From Bdellovibrio bacteriovorus (lineage in GTDB: Bacteria; Bdellovibrionota; Bdellovibrionia; Bdellovibrionales; Bdellovibrionaceae): 46,566 bases of DNA. Location: positions 19,674-66,239 of the forward strand of contig NZ_LUKD01000001.1 of the NCBI RefSeq assembly GCF_001592745.1, given 5' to 3'. Shown here piece after piece: positions 24,337-33,959 of the stretch. Under the pieces are notes generated by a model. The model searched no databases, was not told the DNA's origin, and saw only the letters and a list, made by a program, of their open reading frames with translations. Within the stretch, counting starts at the first letter, position 1; each line of letters begins with the position of its first letter. Both the position numbers and the translations under genes were made by a program.

Positions 24337-25059
24337 TCACAATCTATCAAGCTTTGCGCAGAGCCACTCGTTATATAAATGAGGAAGAACTTCGGAACAG
24401 ACGATTTTTCCTTCACTCCCACCTTTTTCAAAAGTCATCGGGGCAAGTCCCAACTTTTCTGCCATGGCGCTATAGTAGTTTTCTTTTGTTGGATGAAAAG
24501 GAGTCACTGCATTTACTAAAGGCGCGACAGACCTGTCTTCACCTAACTCATAAATGATGCGAATCAGATCTTCTCGATGAATCAGGTTTACGGGTGCTAA
24601 ACCATGGCTGATTACGTTCCGGCCGACAAGGTGGAAAACAGGATGTCTGCTTCCTCCCATCAAGCCCCCTGCCCGAACGATCACTCCGTTTTTGGAAAAT
24701 CTTTTTTGCAACGCTTGTTCAACCTCGTAAAGCCATTGTCCGGAATCGGAATTGGGATGAGGTTCTGTCCCTTCCGTGACTTCACCTGTAACATCTCCGT
24801 AAACCGAGATCGAACTTACAAAAATGATCCTTTTAAAAGAGTTCTCTGGAATCTTAGCCACAAAAGAGGAAGCCGACATCGTCTTTAACGGAGGAACGTT
24901 GACTAAAAGAATATCGCAGAATTCGCCAGGAAACAGATCTTTTTCCCAACTAAAAGAAGACCTGTGCGTGCCCCAGAACTTTTGATTTTTCGCTTTAAGA
25001 TAGCTGGCGAATTCCGCCCCCAACCATCCTAGACCGATAATTCCCCAAACTTGACTCAT
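24337..25059 (-). CDS. Atypical SDR / YeeZ-like NAD(P)-binding epimerase-dehydratase
   Basis: A 240-residue Rossmann protein. The nucleotide-binding motif GIIGLGWLGAEFA is at the N-terminus, and the SSISVYGD segment matches the catalytic strand of extended or atypical SDRs. The usual active-site YxxxK is not obvious: the nearest Tyr is in WLYEVEQAL with Glu at the Lys position, as in the atypical YeeZ-like group, so activity may be altered. The ATG at 25059 begins the Rossmann strand within a few residues, as is normal; the in-frame start at 25077 is less likely. Confidence 0.72.
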   Translation of the reverse strand: MSQVWGIIGLGWLGAEFASYLKAKNQKFWGTHRSSFSWEKDLFPGEFCDILLVNVPPLKTMSASSFVAKIPENSFKRIIFVSSISVYGDVTGEVTEGTEPHPNSDSGQWLYEVEQALQKRFSKNGVIVRAGGLMGGSRHPVFHLVGRNVISHGLAPVNLIHREDLIRIIYELGEDRSVAPLVNAVTPFHPTKENYYSAMAEKLGLAPMTFEKGGSEGKIVCSEVLPHLYNEWLCAKLDRL

Positions 25060-25231
25060 AGATCCGCCAATAACCACTTTCGTGGCGCCCCGTTATTTTG
25101 TCATACGGGCTGTTTTCAAAACCTGGAACTCTTATAGGTTTGCAGTTCCACATAGTCTACTAAAATGCGTTGTTCTGATTTTTGCTTACTTGGAAAATAG
25201 GGTTAGGACTTTTTTTGAAAGGGGTTTTTCC

Positions 25232-25642
25232 ATGTTGAAGGTGATCGCGGAGAATTCTCAACACAAGTACATCGAAATTCTGGTGGATGGCGACATTAAT
25301 AAAGATTCTGTGGCTGCGCTTTTAAGCCTGATGCAACAAAGAATTTCCGAATGGGGTGAGGTCAATGTCCTTGAAGATGTTCGCGACATTGGCAAAGTGG
25401 AACTGGCGGCCTTCTGGAAAGATCTCCGCTTTGGAATTAAAAACATGGATAAGTTTCCGCGCGCCGCCATTGTAACGGACATTCATTGGGTAAAAAATAT
25501 TTCTAACTTTTTAGATCCTATTGTTTCGATGGATATTGAAGTTTTTGCGCGTAAGGATATCGAGCGCGCCCGCAATTGGCTGTCAGGAATTGAACCAGCG
25601 ACACCTTCACCGACTCCAGAAGATCTTCCCCCTTCACCATAA
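25232..25642 (+). CDS. STAS/SEC14-like (SpoIIAA-like) protein
   Basis: A 136-residue cytoplasmic protein resembling the SpoIIAA-like STAS/SEC14 family (DUF3478-type): EILVDGDINKDSVAALLSLM, an acidic NVLEDVRDIGKVEL strand, then RAAIVTDIHWVKNISNFL and the closing IEVFARKDIERARNWL. Family members are thought to bind lipid or act as small adaptors. A Pro/Thr/Ser-rich tail ends the protein. The start at 25232 follows AAAGGGG; the frame extends to 25082 but that stretch has no ribosome-binding site and no family similarity. Confidence 0.75.
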   Translation: MLKVIAENSQHKYIEILVDGDINKDSVAALLSLMQQRISEWGEVNVLEDVRDIGKVELAAFWKDLRFGIKNMDKFPRAAIVTDIHWVKNISNFLDPIVSMDIEVFARKDIERARNWLSGIEPATPSPTPEDLPPSP

Positions 25643-25651
25643 ATGAAAGCT

Positions 25652-25679
25652 CAATGGGGAAAGCAAGCTTTCCCCATTG
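25652..25679. terminator. Bidirectional terminator
   Basis: CAATGGGGAAAGC and GCTTTCCCCATTG are perfect reverse complements separated by two bases, between the convergent STAS-like gene and the histidine kinase gene. Confidence 0.85.
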
Positions 25680-25684
25680 TTCCC

Positions 25685-28600
25685 TCAGGCGGATTGATCC
25701 TTGATAAGCCGGCGGATCGCGTTCACAAGTTTTTTGGTTTCTATAGGCTTAGGAACGTACATCTCAAAACCAGCATCCAGAGCCCTCGATTCGGTTTGTT
25801 TTGAAGTAAAGGCCGTTAAGGCCAAAGCGGGAATATGATTTTCGGCAGATTCAAGACCGCGCACGGTGCGTATGAACTCGATACCGTTTTTACCCGGAAG
25901 ACCAATGTCACTCACGATAGCGTCCGGCTTCATCTGTTTTAAGAGCTCTTGCGCTTGATCCGCATTTTCGGCAGCGACAACTTCAACACCGTACTTTTTT
26001 AAAATGAGCTTAATCATGCGCAAGGCATCGGGTTCATCTTCGACGACCAAAATGCGACGGCCCCGCAATTCTCGCACATCAAAGTTTTCAATTGCAGCCT
26101 CGGGCTTGGCGTCCTGACCGTGATACAGGGGAAATTGCAAAAGAACTTTAGTGCCTTTCCCTTCTCCCTCACTTTCAATTTTCACTTCGCCACCGTGAAG
26201 ATCAACCAGGTGCTTGACAATGGAAAGTCCCAGACCCAATCCTCCGTATTTACGCGTAAAGCTGCCGTCTTGCTGTCGGAAACGATCAAAAATATAAGGC
26301 AAGAATTCAGGCGTTATGCCGACACCACTATCCGTTATCTCGACATAAAGATGCTGGTCATCTTTGCGAGAATGCACCTCAATGCGCCCGTGTTCTGGCG
26401 TGAATTTCACGGCATTAGAAAGAATATTCCATAGAATTTGAGTGAGTCGCACCGAGTCCGCCCACAGCGGCGCCTCGGTCAACTGAGCCGACACCTGAAT
26501 TTCTTTCGCTCGCGCCATATTTTCGATGGATTCTAAAGCATCACTAAGGATCTCTGAAAATTCAAGTTTGTGGGGATCAAGAGCGATTTTACCGGTGATG
26601 CTTTTAGAAAGATTCACCAAGTCCTCGACCAAACGAAGTTGAATCGCTGCATTTCTTTGAATGGCCGAAAGGGCCTGAAGAGCGGTCTCGTTCTTACGAT
26701 CAACTTCTTCAGATAAAATTTCGGCGTATCCAAATATTATACTAATCGGAGTTCGCAATTCGTGGGACAGTGTCGCTAAAAACTCATCCTTCAAACGACT
26801 GAGCTCTTGCAGTTCCGTATTTTTATCCGCTAAAAGACGCGCCATTTTTTCAAGGTCATCCCCTTTTATTTCAAGTGCCTGTTCAATCACTTGTCGAGCG
26901 CGATAAGCTTTGGCGTGATTGCGCACGCGTGCCAGTAGCTCTACAGCTTGAAAAGGTTTTGTGACATAGTCTTGCACGCCTTTATTCAAAAGCTTCGCGC
27001 GAAGAGCATCATCAGCTTTGGCTGTCAAAATTACGACAGGAATAGACTGCAGAGTCGCGTCAGCCATGACTTGGTCGACAAGAAATTCGCCGCTGTAGTT
27101 CGGCATCATCAAATCACTTAAAATCAAATCAGGCTTTACAGCCCGTGCTTTTTCATAACCTTCTTTACCATCCGAGGCCGTCATACAGCGAAACTCTTCA
27201 GACAGAACTTCGACTATAAATTTCTGCAAGTCCGGGCTGTCTTCCACGACCAATACCAAAGGAGCTTCAGCACCCGCCTTAACAGGTTCAGATGTGGGCT
27301 GGGCGCTGACTGAGTGCGCTTCCTTCAACTGGTCTACCAATCCCTGCTCCACCAGTCGGATGTTTTTATTTTCGCCCATGGCAGGACTGACTTGCACATC
27401 TTCGCTGGCAAACTGAGGTAGCAGAACTTCGAAAAGGGCGCCGCCTTCGGGAGCTTTTTTTACTTCAACCTTCCCATGCATAAGCTCCACAAAGTCTTTT
27501 ACGATGGAAAGACCTAATCCCGTCCCGCCTTTTTCGCGGTTCATACTATCTTGAATCTGAAAAAAGCGTTCAAAAATATTTTTTCGCATGTTTTCAGGAA
27601 TACCAGGCCCGCTGTCGGCCACTTGCAATTTGATCTGGGGCTCTTTTGTATTCTGCATTAAGGAAAGACTGCAACGGACCTCTCCATTTTGTGGAGTGAA
27701 CTTAAAAGCATTACTTAAAAGATTTAATAGAATTCGCAGAAACTTTTCAGGATCGGTGTCCATATTAAGACGATCCGGAGTTTCAATTTTAAAGCGATAC
27801 CCTTTTTCTTCGGCTAAAACAGAAAAGTTATCTGCACTTTGTTTGACCAAAGAGGACGCATCGATTGAAACATAGTGAGCCGTCATTTCTTGCGCATCAA
27901 ATTTTGCAACGTCTAAAAGATCATTCACTTGACGCAAAAGAATCTGACTGTTTCTTTTAACGAGTTCTAAGTAATTCCTTTGCGATGCCGTCAGGCTGTT
28001 ATCGCCCAAAAGCTTCTCTACGGGTCCTAAGATTAATGAAACCGGGGTTCGCAGTTCGTGACTGACGTTGGCGAAAAAGTGCGTGCGCTGCTTATCTAAG
28101 ATCGCCAATTGTTCGTTGGCTTCTCGCAGCTCTTTTTCACGAAGCTCTAAGGATTTATTTAAGGCTTCCAGTTTTTTATTCGTGACCTGAATTTCTTGAG
28201 CCCGTTCTAGAACGTCAGACTCCATCAACCCGACTTGATTTTTAAGCTCTTCATTGATTTTACTTTGTTCTTGCTCATGCTTGCGCATTTTTACGAACTC
28301 TGTAACGTCTTCCACCTTGTGAATGATATAAATCAGCTCGCCTTCTTTATTAAAAAAAGGAAGATTGATGGGGCTCCAGTAACGCTCTTCATAGGTACCA
28401 TCAGGACGACGGATATCATATTTTTGTACGGCCATGGTGGAGGCTTGTTTTGTATCCACGACTTGTTGAAACGAAGCCCGAACATTATTCTTTCCCGTCG
28501 CTGCTGCTTCAGAGGGGTTTTCTGGAAACACATCAAACATGTATTTTCCGATGACTTCTTCGCGTTTAAGGAATGTGGATTTCGCGTAGGCGTCGCTCAT

Positions 28601-28693
28601 CGCGACCATGTGAAAATCAGGTGTCAGCACTAAGTAGAGGCCAGGAATGCCTTCAAAGAGCGCACGATAATCTGGTTCATTCTGTCTTGCCAT
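25685..28693 (-). CDS. Soluble hybrid sensor histidine kinase with two kinase and two receiver modules
   Basis: A 1002-residue signalling protein: PAS (about 6-125), coiled coil (130-205), HisKA with His212 (ANVSHELRTP), HATPase_c (about 310-425), receiver with Asp527 (ILSDLMMPN), a second coiled coil, a second HisKA with His644 (ATLSHELRTP), a second HATPase_c (about 745-860) and a final receiver with Asp929 (IVSDIGLPG). All four phosphotransfer residues are intact and both ATPase domains keep their glycine-rich boxes. No membrane segment is visible, so it should be cytoplasmic and sense through the PAS. The ATG at 28693 is preferred for its GGAG; 28705 is also in frame. It follows lpxC by about 100 nt. 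Confidence 0.9.
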   Translation of the reverse strand: MARQNEPDYRALFEGIPGLYLVLTPDFHMVAMSDAYAKSTFLKREEVIGKYMFDVFPENPSEAAATGKNNVRASFQQVVDTKQASTMAVQKYDIRRPDGTYEERYWSPINLPFFNKEGELIYIIHKVEDVTEFVKMRKHEQEQSKINEELKNQVGLMESDVLERAQEIQVTNKKLEALNKSLELREKELREANEQLAILDKQRTHFFANVSHELRTPVSLILGPVEKLLGDNSLTASQRNYLELVKRNSQILLRQVNDLLDVAKFDAQEMTAHYVSIDASSLVKQSADNFSVLAEEKGYRFKIETPDRLNMDTDPEKFLRILLNLLSNAFKFTPQNGEVRCSLSLMQNTKEPQIKLQVADSGPGIPENMRKNIFERFFQIQDSMNREKGGTGLGLSIVKDFVELMHGKVEVKKAPEGGALFEVLLPQFASEDVQVSPAMGENKNIRLVEQGLVDQLKEAHSVSAQPTSEPVKAGAEAPLVLVVEDSPDLQKFIVEVLSEEFRCMTASDGKEGYEKARAVKPDLILSDLMMPNYSGEFLVDQVMADATLQSIPVVILTAKADDALRAKLLNKGVQDYVTKPFQAVELLARVRNHAKAYRARQVIEQALEIKGDDLEKMARLLADKNTELQELSRLKDEFLATLSHELRTPISIIFGYAEILSEEVDRKNETALQALSAIQRNAAIQLRLVEDLVNLSKSITGKIALDPHKLEFSEILSDALESIENMARAKEIQVSAQLTEAPLWADSVRLTQILWNILSNAVKFTPEHGRIEVHSRKDDQHLYVEITDSGVGITPEFLPYIFDRFRQQDGSFTRKYGGLGLGLSIVKHLVDLHGGEVKIESEGEGKGTKVLLQFPLYHGQDAKPEAAIENFDVRELRGRRILVVEDEPDALRMIKLILKKYGVEVVAAENADQAQELLKQMKPDAIVSDIGLPGKNGIEFIRTVRGLESAENHIPALALTAFTSKQTESRALDAGFEMYVPKPIETKKLVNAIRRLIKDQSA

Positions 28694-28796
28694 CTTGGAC
28701 TCCATCGCAACAAGAACAAAAATCTGTTTGCTCTTTGAGTCTAATGCGAGGCCAATATGGAATGCTGGAAATTAAATTTGATTTTGCAATCTTACA

Positions 28797-29705
28797 TTAG
28801 AGAGGAACAGTCCATCCCGAATAACGCTGAACTTCTTCTGAAATGTCCGCGCCCAATTCGACGTGGCGATAGCTTGTTGGAGAGTCCCATACCTTTTTAA
28901 CAAGCTTATTCATAATATCGTGACCGGCTTTATAGAGCACGACGTGGCCCATTAAAGGCATCTCTAAGGTCACGAGATCGCCGAGGGCATCTAAAGCCTT
29001 GTGACGAACAAATTCATCCGCCCAGCGCAAGCCCTCAGGATTGATGATTTCAGCGTGATCTAATACGATGCAGTTGTCTAAGCTTCCGCCCTTCGCCAAT
29101 CCGCGGGCCTTTAAGGCCTCAACGTCTTTCATGAAACCAAAGGTGCGGGCGTTGGCAACATCACGTCCAAAAGACTGTTCATTGATGTCGATGTCAATTG
29201 TCTGTTTACCAATTTTGGGATGAGGAAAGTCAATAGTCACGGTCAGACGAAGACCATGATAAGGCACAACGTAGGCGTGCTTTTCGCCCTCACTAAAGTA
29301 AATCGGCTCTGTGATGTAGCAATATTTACGAGGCTGATCTTGCTCCACAATTCCTACCGCAAGCAAAGCTTGTAAGAAGTCGCGAGCACTGCCATCACCA
29401 ATAGGAATTTCAGGGCCGTCTAATTCAATGAACAAGTTATCGATGCGTAAAGCAGACAAAGCGGAAAGACAATGCTCAATCGTCGCCACTGAAAAAGCCG
29501 CACCACCGATAGTCGTCTGATGCGAGGTCGCCTGAACATTGCGTGCAGTGACTTTCAAAGAAGGATTTCCAGGAAGATCTGTGCGAATGAAATAAACGCC
29601 CGTATCCGGAGGTGCCGGCCTGAAAGTCAAAGTGCAGGAATCACCAGAGTGAATCCCGATACCATTTACCACCGTCTTTTTACGAATCGTTTTTTGTAAG
29701 AACAT
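28797..29705 (-). CDS. lpxC: UDP-3-O-acyl-N-acetylglucosamine deacetylase LpxC
   Basis: Zinc enzyme for the committed step of lipid A synthesis. The metal ligands are visible: His78 in VATIEHCLSAL, and His235-x3-Asp239 in RHKALDALGDL. The N-terminal KTVVNGIGIHSGD and GDGSARDFL segments are typical. At 302 residues it matches E. coli LpxC (305). It lies 21 nt after the asparaginase gene, at the end of the ruvC-ruvA-ruvB cluster rather than in an fts/mur cluster. Confidence 0.96.
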   Translation of the reverse strand: MFLQKTIRKKTVVNGIGIHSGDSCTLTFRPAPPDTGVYFIRTDLPGNPSLKVTARNVQATSHQTTIGGAAFSVATIEHCLSALSALRIDNLFIELDGPEIPIGDGSARDFLQALLAVGIVEQDQPRKYCYITEPIYFSEGEKHAYVVPYHGLRLTVTIDFPHPKIGKQTIDIDINEQSFGRDVANARTFGFMKDVEALKARGLAKGGSLDNCIVLDHAEIINPEGLRWADEFVRHKALDALGDLVTLEMPLMGHVVLYKAGHDIMNKLVKKVWDSPTSYRHVELGADISEEVQRYSGWTVPL

Positions 29706-29726
29706 ACTAGTTAGACATTACTCTAA

Positions 29727-30731
29727 CTAGCCAACCTTCGCAATGCGGATTTGGCCAACGACATCACCCTTCCAGTTTGTGACCGAAGGGAGGGTGTGTT
29801 TTGCTAACGCTTTAAACTCGGCCTCATTAAGACCACCCAGTTGCAACAACAAGGAGGCTGTTGCCGCCTGAGCTGCACGTGAGGCGCCATCCGAGGCTTT
29901 CACAGCGAAAGCGAGGCGTTTTTCAGGAAGAACTCCACAGAAAACTCCCTCTGCTCCCCCCTTCACAATCGCGCGACCTTGTGACTTTTCAATCACAGCT
30001 GTAGCGAAATTGTCACTACCTGAGAGATAGAAAGGGAAATTCTTAACCGCTCGCAAAATGCGTTCTGCCGCGGCTTTGCGGGCCGGAGTTTCCTTGGGAT
30101 TAATCAAAGCCGACATGCCCGTCGCCATGGATTGCAATGGCACTGCATACGTCGGTATACCACAACCATCCACGCCGTGCGGAACTTTGGAATGATCAAT
30201 CTTCATTGTTTCCGTCAGAACCTTGCGCAAACGTTTCTGCGCATTGTGTTCGTACTTTTCATAACCTGTCGGGTCTTCACCCAAATGCAGACAGGTTGTG
30301 ATGATGGCCGAATGTTTTCCGGCACAGTTATTACAAAGCACCGTAGGCTTCTGTCCGCGACGGGCAAAATCATTTGCTGAAGCTTCGTCATAAGGCATGT
30401 GGGGGGCGCACACGTAAGCGCCCTCTTTGATCTGAACTTTTTCCATCCACTGACTTAAAGCCGCAAGATGGTCTTTTTCTCCACGATGAGAAGCACAGGC
30501 CAGCGCAATATGTTTGTCTTCAAGTTCGTATTTGTCGGCGGCACCCGACTCGATGAGAGGCAAAGCTTGAAGCATTTTTATCGCACTACGGGGCATCGTC
30601 AAAAATTGCGGATTCCCCCAATAGTTCGTTATACTGCCAACCTCGTTTGTCACAACGATCATCACCTGGTGCAAGCTTTCCACGACGGGACCTCTTAACA
30701 CCTCAACCACTAATGGTTGTCTCAATGCCAT
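29727..30731 (-). CDS. Asparaginase of the Rhizobium etli (ReAV) type
   Basis: Hydrolysis of L-asparagine to aspartate and ammonia is the family activity (Asparaginase_II, PF06089), structurally unrelated to E. coli AnsA/AnsB and closer to the serine beta-lactamase fold. Motifs match: PRSAIK with Ser49-x2-Lys52, and NCAGKHS with Cys136 and Lys139, offset by one from the catalytic set I recall for R. etli ReAV. HGVDGCGIPTY gives the further conserved Cys. 334 residues, no signal peptide. It starts 2 nt after the ruvB stop and ends 21 nt before lpxC, so it is part of that operon. Confidence 0.85.
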   Translation of the reverse strand: MALRQPLVVEVLRGPVVESLHQVMIVVTNEVGSITNYWGNPQFLTMPRSAIKMLQALPLIESGAADKYELEDKHIALACASHRGEKDHLAALSQWMEKVQIKEGAYVCAPHMPYDEASANDFARRGQKPTVLCNNCAGKHSAIITTCLHLGEDPTGYEKYEHNAQKRLRKVLTETMKIDHSKVPHGVDGCGIPTYAVPLQSMATGMSALINPKETPARKAAAERILRAVKNFPFYLSGSDNFATAVIEKSQGRAIVKGGAEGVFCGVLPEKRLAFAVKASDGASRAAQAATASLLLQLGGLNEAEFKALAKHTLPSVTNWKGDVVGQIRIAKVG

Positions 30732-30733
30732 AG

Positions 30734-31723
30734 CTACTTCTCCGATAGTACCGAATTTTTTGCATACTCTGTGATCACGCGACCACGAGGTGTTTTTTGA
30801 ATGAATCCTTCTTGGATCAAGAAAGGCTCATAGACCTCTTCTAGAGTGTCTCGCTCTTCACTGAGCGCAGCAGCCATTGTATCAATTCCTACGGGCCCCC
30901 CGTTATATTTTTCTTGGATCAGGCTCAAAATACGACGGTCCATAAGGTCCAGTCCAAATTGATCCACTCCAAGCTGGTTCAACGCATAGACGGCGATGTC
31001 CTTAGAGATAGTTCCATTACCTTTGACCTGGGCATAATCACGAACACGCTTTAAAAGGCGATTCGCCACACGCGGAGTCCCGCGCGAACGGCGCGCGATT
31101 TCGTCGGCCCCTTCCTCATCGATTTTCACTTTGAGAATTTCTGCCGAACGAATCAGGATTTTTTGAAGAGCGTTTTTATCATAAAACTGCAAGCGTTCGA
31201 CAATTCCGAAACGATCTCGGAATGGTGGATTTAAAAGACCGGCTCGCGTTGTCGCCCCGACAAGAGTGAAGGGCGCTAACTGAAACTTCATCGAGCGCGC
31301 GCCCAGGCCTTCACCCGTCACGATGTCGATGTAGTAGTCTTCCATCGCTGTGTAAAGATACTCTTCCACATGACGGCTCAAACGATGAATCTCGTCGATA
31401 AATAAAACGGAATGCGGCTTTAGCGAGGTTAACACCGCCGCCAGATCGCCTTTTTTATCAATCGCGGGGGCCGAAGTCATTTTGATTTCAGCACCCATGT
31501 CGTTCGCGATAATTTTTGAAAGAGTTGTTTTACCCAACCCCGGAGGCCCGCATAACAAGACGTGATCCAAAGATTCTCCACGGTGCTTTGCCGCCGCGAC
31601 GAAAACCTTGAGTTTTTCTTTCACGTCTTCCTGGCCCGGGAAATCTTCAAAGTGCTGGGGACGCAGTTCGTTTTCCCAGCTCTTTTCACCTTCTACCGGA
31701 TCTCCTTCTAAAATGCGACTCAT
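30734..31723 (-). CDS. ruvB: Holliday junction branch-migration ATPase RuvB
   Basis: AAA+ motor that drives branch migration with RuvA. Walker A ([12 protein letters not shown]), Walker B ([11 protein letters not shown]), sensor 1 ([11 protein letters not shown]) and the C-terminal winged helix ([23 protein letters not shown]) are all visible. 329 residues, the standard length. It overlaps ruvA by ATGA. Confidence 0.97.
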   Translation of the reverse strand: MSRILEGDPVEGEKSWENELRPQHFEDFPGQEDVKEKLKVFVAAAKHRGESLDHVLLCGPPGLGKTTLSKIIANDMGAEIKMTSAPAIDKKGDLAAVLTSLKPHSVLFIDEIHRLSRHVEEYLYTAMEDYYIDIVTGEGLGARSMKFQLAPFTLVGATTRAGLLNPPFRDRFGIVERLQFYDKNALQKILIRSAEILKVKIDEEGADEIARRSRGTPRVANRLLKRVRDYAQVKGNGTISKDIAVYALNQLGVDQFGLDLMDRRILSLIQEKYNGGPVGIDTMAAALSEERDTLEEVYEPFLIQEGFIQKTPRGRVITEYAKNSVLSEK

Positions 31724-32301
31724 GACAAGCTCCCAGACAACGTCTGAAGACCTTTACGAACGCCATCTTCCAAAGAAATATCTGTCGGAAGAGAAGATAC
31801 GAATTGATCTACCAACTGTGATTTGTAACCCAGGTTCAAAAGGGCTGATGTGATTTGCGTATGGCTTTCTGATTTGCCTTTGATCGTCTCTTCGATAGAG
31901 ACGAGTTTGCCTTTTAACGTTAGAATAATTTGTTCTGCCGTTTTCTTGCCCACTTTAGGAAGACCGGAAAGAGCTTTGGCATTACCTGCTTCGATCATTT
32001 CTTGAATTTGCGCAGGTCGGCCGCCAGATAAGATACTGAGAGCCATCTTCGGACCAACGCCGTTCACCTTCAAAAGCGACAAGAAAAGATTTTTTTCGTC
32101 TTTAGAGTGAAAACCAAAAAGTTGCAAAGCATCTTCTCGTACGTGCGTGTGCACCCAAATGATGATGTCTTTACCCAAGAGTGTTTGCAAATCGCCTAAA
32201 GTGTTCGCAGAGGCGTGAACTTCATAGCCCACCCCTTGCACATCAATCAAAGCGGAGTCATTTAAGACTTCAATAATTTTTCCACGTAAATAACCAATCA
32301 T
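31720..32301 (-). CDS. ruvA: Holliday junction DNA-binding subunit RuvA
   Basis: Tetrameric junction-binding protein. The N-terminal OB fold ([19 protein letters not shown]), the helix-hairpin-helix pair ([14 protein letters not shown] and [17 protein letters not shown]) and the C-terminal RuvB-contact domain ([12 protein letters not shown]) are all present. 193 residues. It overlaps both ruvC and ruvB by ATGA. Confidence 0.97.
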   Translation of the reverse strand: MIGYLRGKIIEVLNDSALIDVQGVGYEVHASANTLGDLQTLLGKDIIIWVHTHVREDALQLFGFHSKDEKNLFLSLLKVNGVGPKMALSILSGGRPAQIQEMIEAGNAKALSGLPKVGKKTAEQIILTLKGKLVSIEETIKGKSESHTQITSALLNLGYKSQLVDQFVSSLPTDISLEDGVRKGLQTLSGSLS

Positions 32302-32804
32302 AAACTCACCGCTCTTTGCAGGATGGATTTCTTTTTAATTTCAAAAGCATGGTGGCAAGCCATAGCCAACGCATCGGAAGCGTCAATACGATTGATCACT
32401 TTGATGTTTAAGATGGCTTTCAGAATCGCCTGCACATCTTCTTTGCTGGCACCACCGGTTCCGGTGACACCTTTTTTTACAACACGCGTGGCGTATTCAA
32501 ACACATCAGATCCACCCAAACCGGCTTCATACATCACCACGCCGCGAGCATGTCCCAATTTGAAAGCGCTGTCCGCGTTTTTTCCCAGAAAGATTTTTTC
32601 GATGACAACCTGATCCGGCTGATACTTCGTCATGACTTCGCGGAAAGCAGAACCCAATTCTTTCATGCGATAAGGAAAGGCCTGATCCGCATCCAATAAA
32701 ATCACGCCGTGATTGATATGTTCAATCCGTCCGTTTTCCACTCGGATGACTCCGAATCCTGTTATGCGAGATCCCGGATCCACCCCGAGGATTGTCACTG
32801 ACAT
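32298..32804 (-). CDS. ruvC: Holliday junction resolvase RuvC
   Basis: Endonuclease that cuts Holliday junctions. The RNase H-like active-site residues are visible: Asp in GVDPGSRITG (residue 9), Glu in VVIEKIFLGKN, and two acidic residues in RIDASDALAMACHHA. I chose the ATG at 32804, giving 168 residues, close to E. coli RuvC (173); the frame continues to 32846 but that extension is not family-like. It is the first gene of ruvC-ruvA-ruvB-asparaginase-lpxC. Confidence 0.96.
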   Translation of the reverse strand: MSVTILGVDPGSRITGFGVIRVENGRIEHINHGVILLDADQAFPYRMKELGSAFREVMTKYQPDQVVIEKIFLGKNADSAFKLGHARGVVMYEAGLGGSDVFEYATRVVKKGVTGTGGASKEDVQAILKAILNIKVINRIDASDALAMACHHAFEIKKKSILQRAVSL

Positions 32805-32970
32805 TTCCACCACCAATAAAAGTGTGCCGTCATATTCTTTGAGCAATAGAATTGTGCACTTGTTTTCGATTTTAGTGAGAAGTATTGCTTAGTCAATAAA
32901 TCTGAAATACTATTTCCTAGAGAGCACTCACAAAACGGTCACGACCGCGGCGCGAAGGGATCAAGCATTG

Positions 32971-33786
32971 ATGAAAATAGATGCAAGCACCATTGAAAAG
33001 TACCAGCAGATTCTTGAGAAAGATCCCAATTCTCAGGTTTTCGCTCCGCTGGCCGAAGCCTATCGCGAAATGGGTTTACTTCCTGAAGCCAAAAAAACCG
33101 TGACTGCAGGCGTTCAACGCCACCCGCAATTTGTGGGCGGACTTGTCACGTATACAAAAGTGATGCGCGATCTTGGAGAGCTGAATAAGGCCCTGGACGC
33201 GGCTAAGCGAGCGACGTCTCTTTCTCCCGAAAATATTTTGGCGCATCAACTTCTGGCGGAAGTTCAATTAGCCAGCAAGAATCCGAAGGAAGCTCTTAAA
33301 GCTTTCAAGATGGTTTTATTCTTAAATCCGAACTCCAAGTCAGCACAAAAAGCCGTTCAAAAACTAGAATCTTTGACTGCGGACGAATACGATGAAGAAG
33401 TTTTTGCGATGACGAAGCTTCCGGAAGTTCGTTTGAACGAAACTCCACCACCCGTCGCAAAAAAAGAAGAGGCTCTGGTCGCAAAGCCTCTGACACCGGC
33501 CTCTCCTAGCAAAGCCATGGAACGCATGCTTTCTTTGATTGATGCTTTTATTGTGCGCAATGATCTAGAAAAAGCGCATGCTCTTTTGAAAGACACACGT
33601 GTGGAGTTTGGGGATCATCCCGAAATTCAGCGACGTATGAAGACTCTCCAAGTTCGCTATAATGATTCTGACGAAGCCACACCCTTAAGACCTTTGATGC
33701 CGAGAGAACAACTGGTTCGCGAACGTAAGCTTGAAGTTCTGCAAATGATGCTTCGCAAAATTGAAGAGTATCGCCTGCAAACTTAA
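32971..33786 (+). CDS. Tetratricopeptide-repeat protein
   Basis: A 271-residue cytoplasmic TPR protein. Repeats run from residue 8 to about 125: FAPLAEAYREMGLLPEAKKT, then GGLVTYTKVMRDLGELNKAL and AHQLLAEVQLASKNPKEAL, each with the small/large pattern of TPR helices. A charged Pro-rich linker (about 150-175) leads to another helical section. The ATG at 32971 is chosen over an adjacent TTG at 32968; AAGGGA lies upstream. It is divergent from ruvC and upstream of efp. Probably a scaffold; partner unknown. Confidence 0.8.
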   Translation: MKIDASTIEKYQQILEKDPNSQVFAPLAEAYREMGLLPEAKKTVTAGVQRHPQFVGGLVTYTKVMRDLGELNKALDAAKRATSLSPENILAHQLLAEVQLASKNPKEALKAFKMVLFLNPNSKSAQKAVQKLESLTADEYDEEVFAMTKLPEVRLNETPPPVAKKEEALVAKPLTPASPSKAMERMLSLIDAFIVRNDLEKAHALLKDTRVEFGDHPEIQRRMKTLQVRYNDSDEATPLRPLMPREQLVRERKLEVLQMMLRKIEEYRLQT

Positions 33787-33959
33787 CCCTTAGAAGCAGA
33801 AACATTCCTTTCTCTTCTGCTCCCATTGCCCATGACGCATAAAGACCTTTGCGCCGGAAAATGGCGATAGAGCCTTTTTCCAAAGGAGTGACTGTTGACC
33901 AAATACAGCCACTTAGGAGAATATGGCTCCTCTGCATTTACAATTTAAAAGGATCAAAC

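Noticed and set aside
33548..33937. 129-codon minus-strand frame over the TPR gene end and the efp leader
   Set aside because: Most of it is antisense to a clear TPR gene and it has no family features; it is more likely chance.
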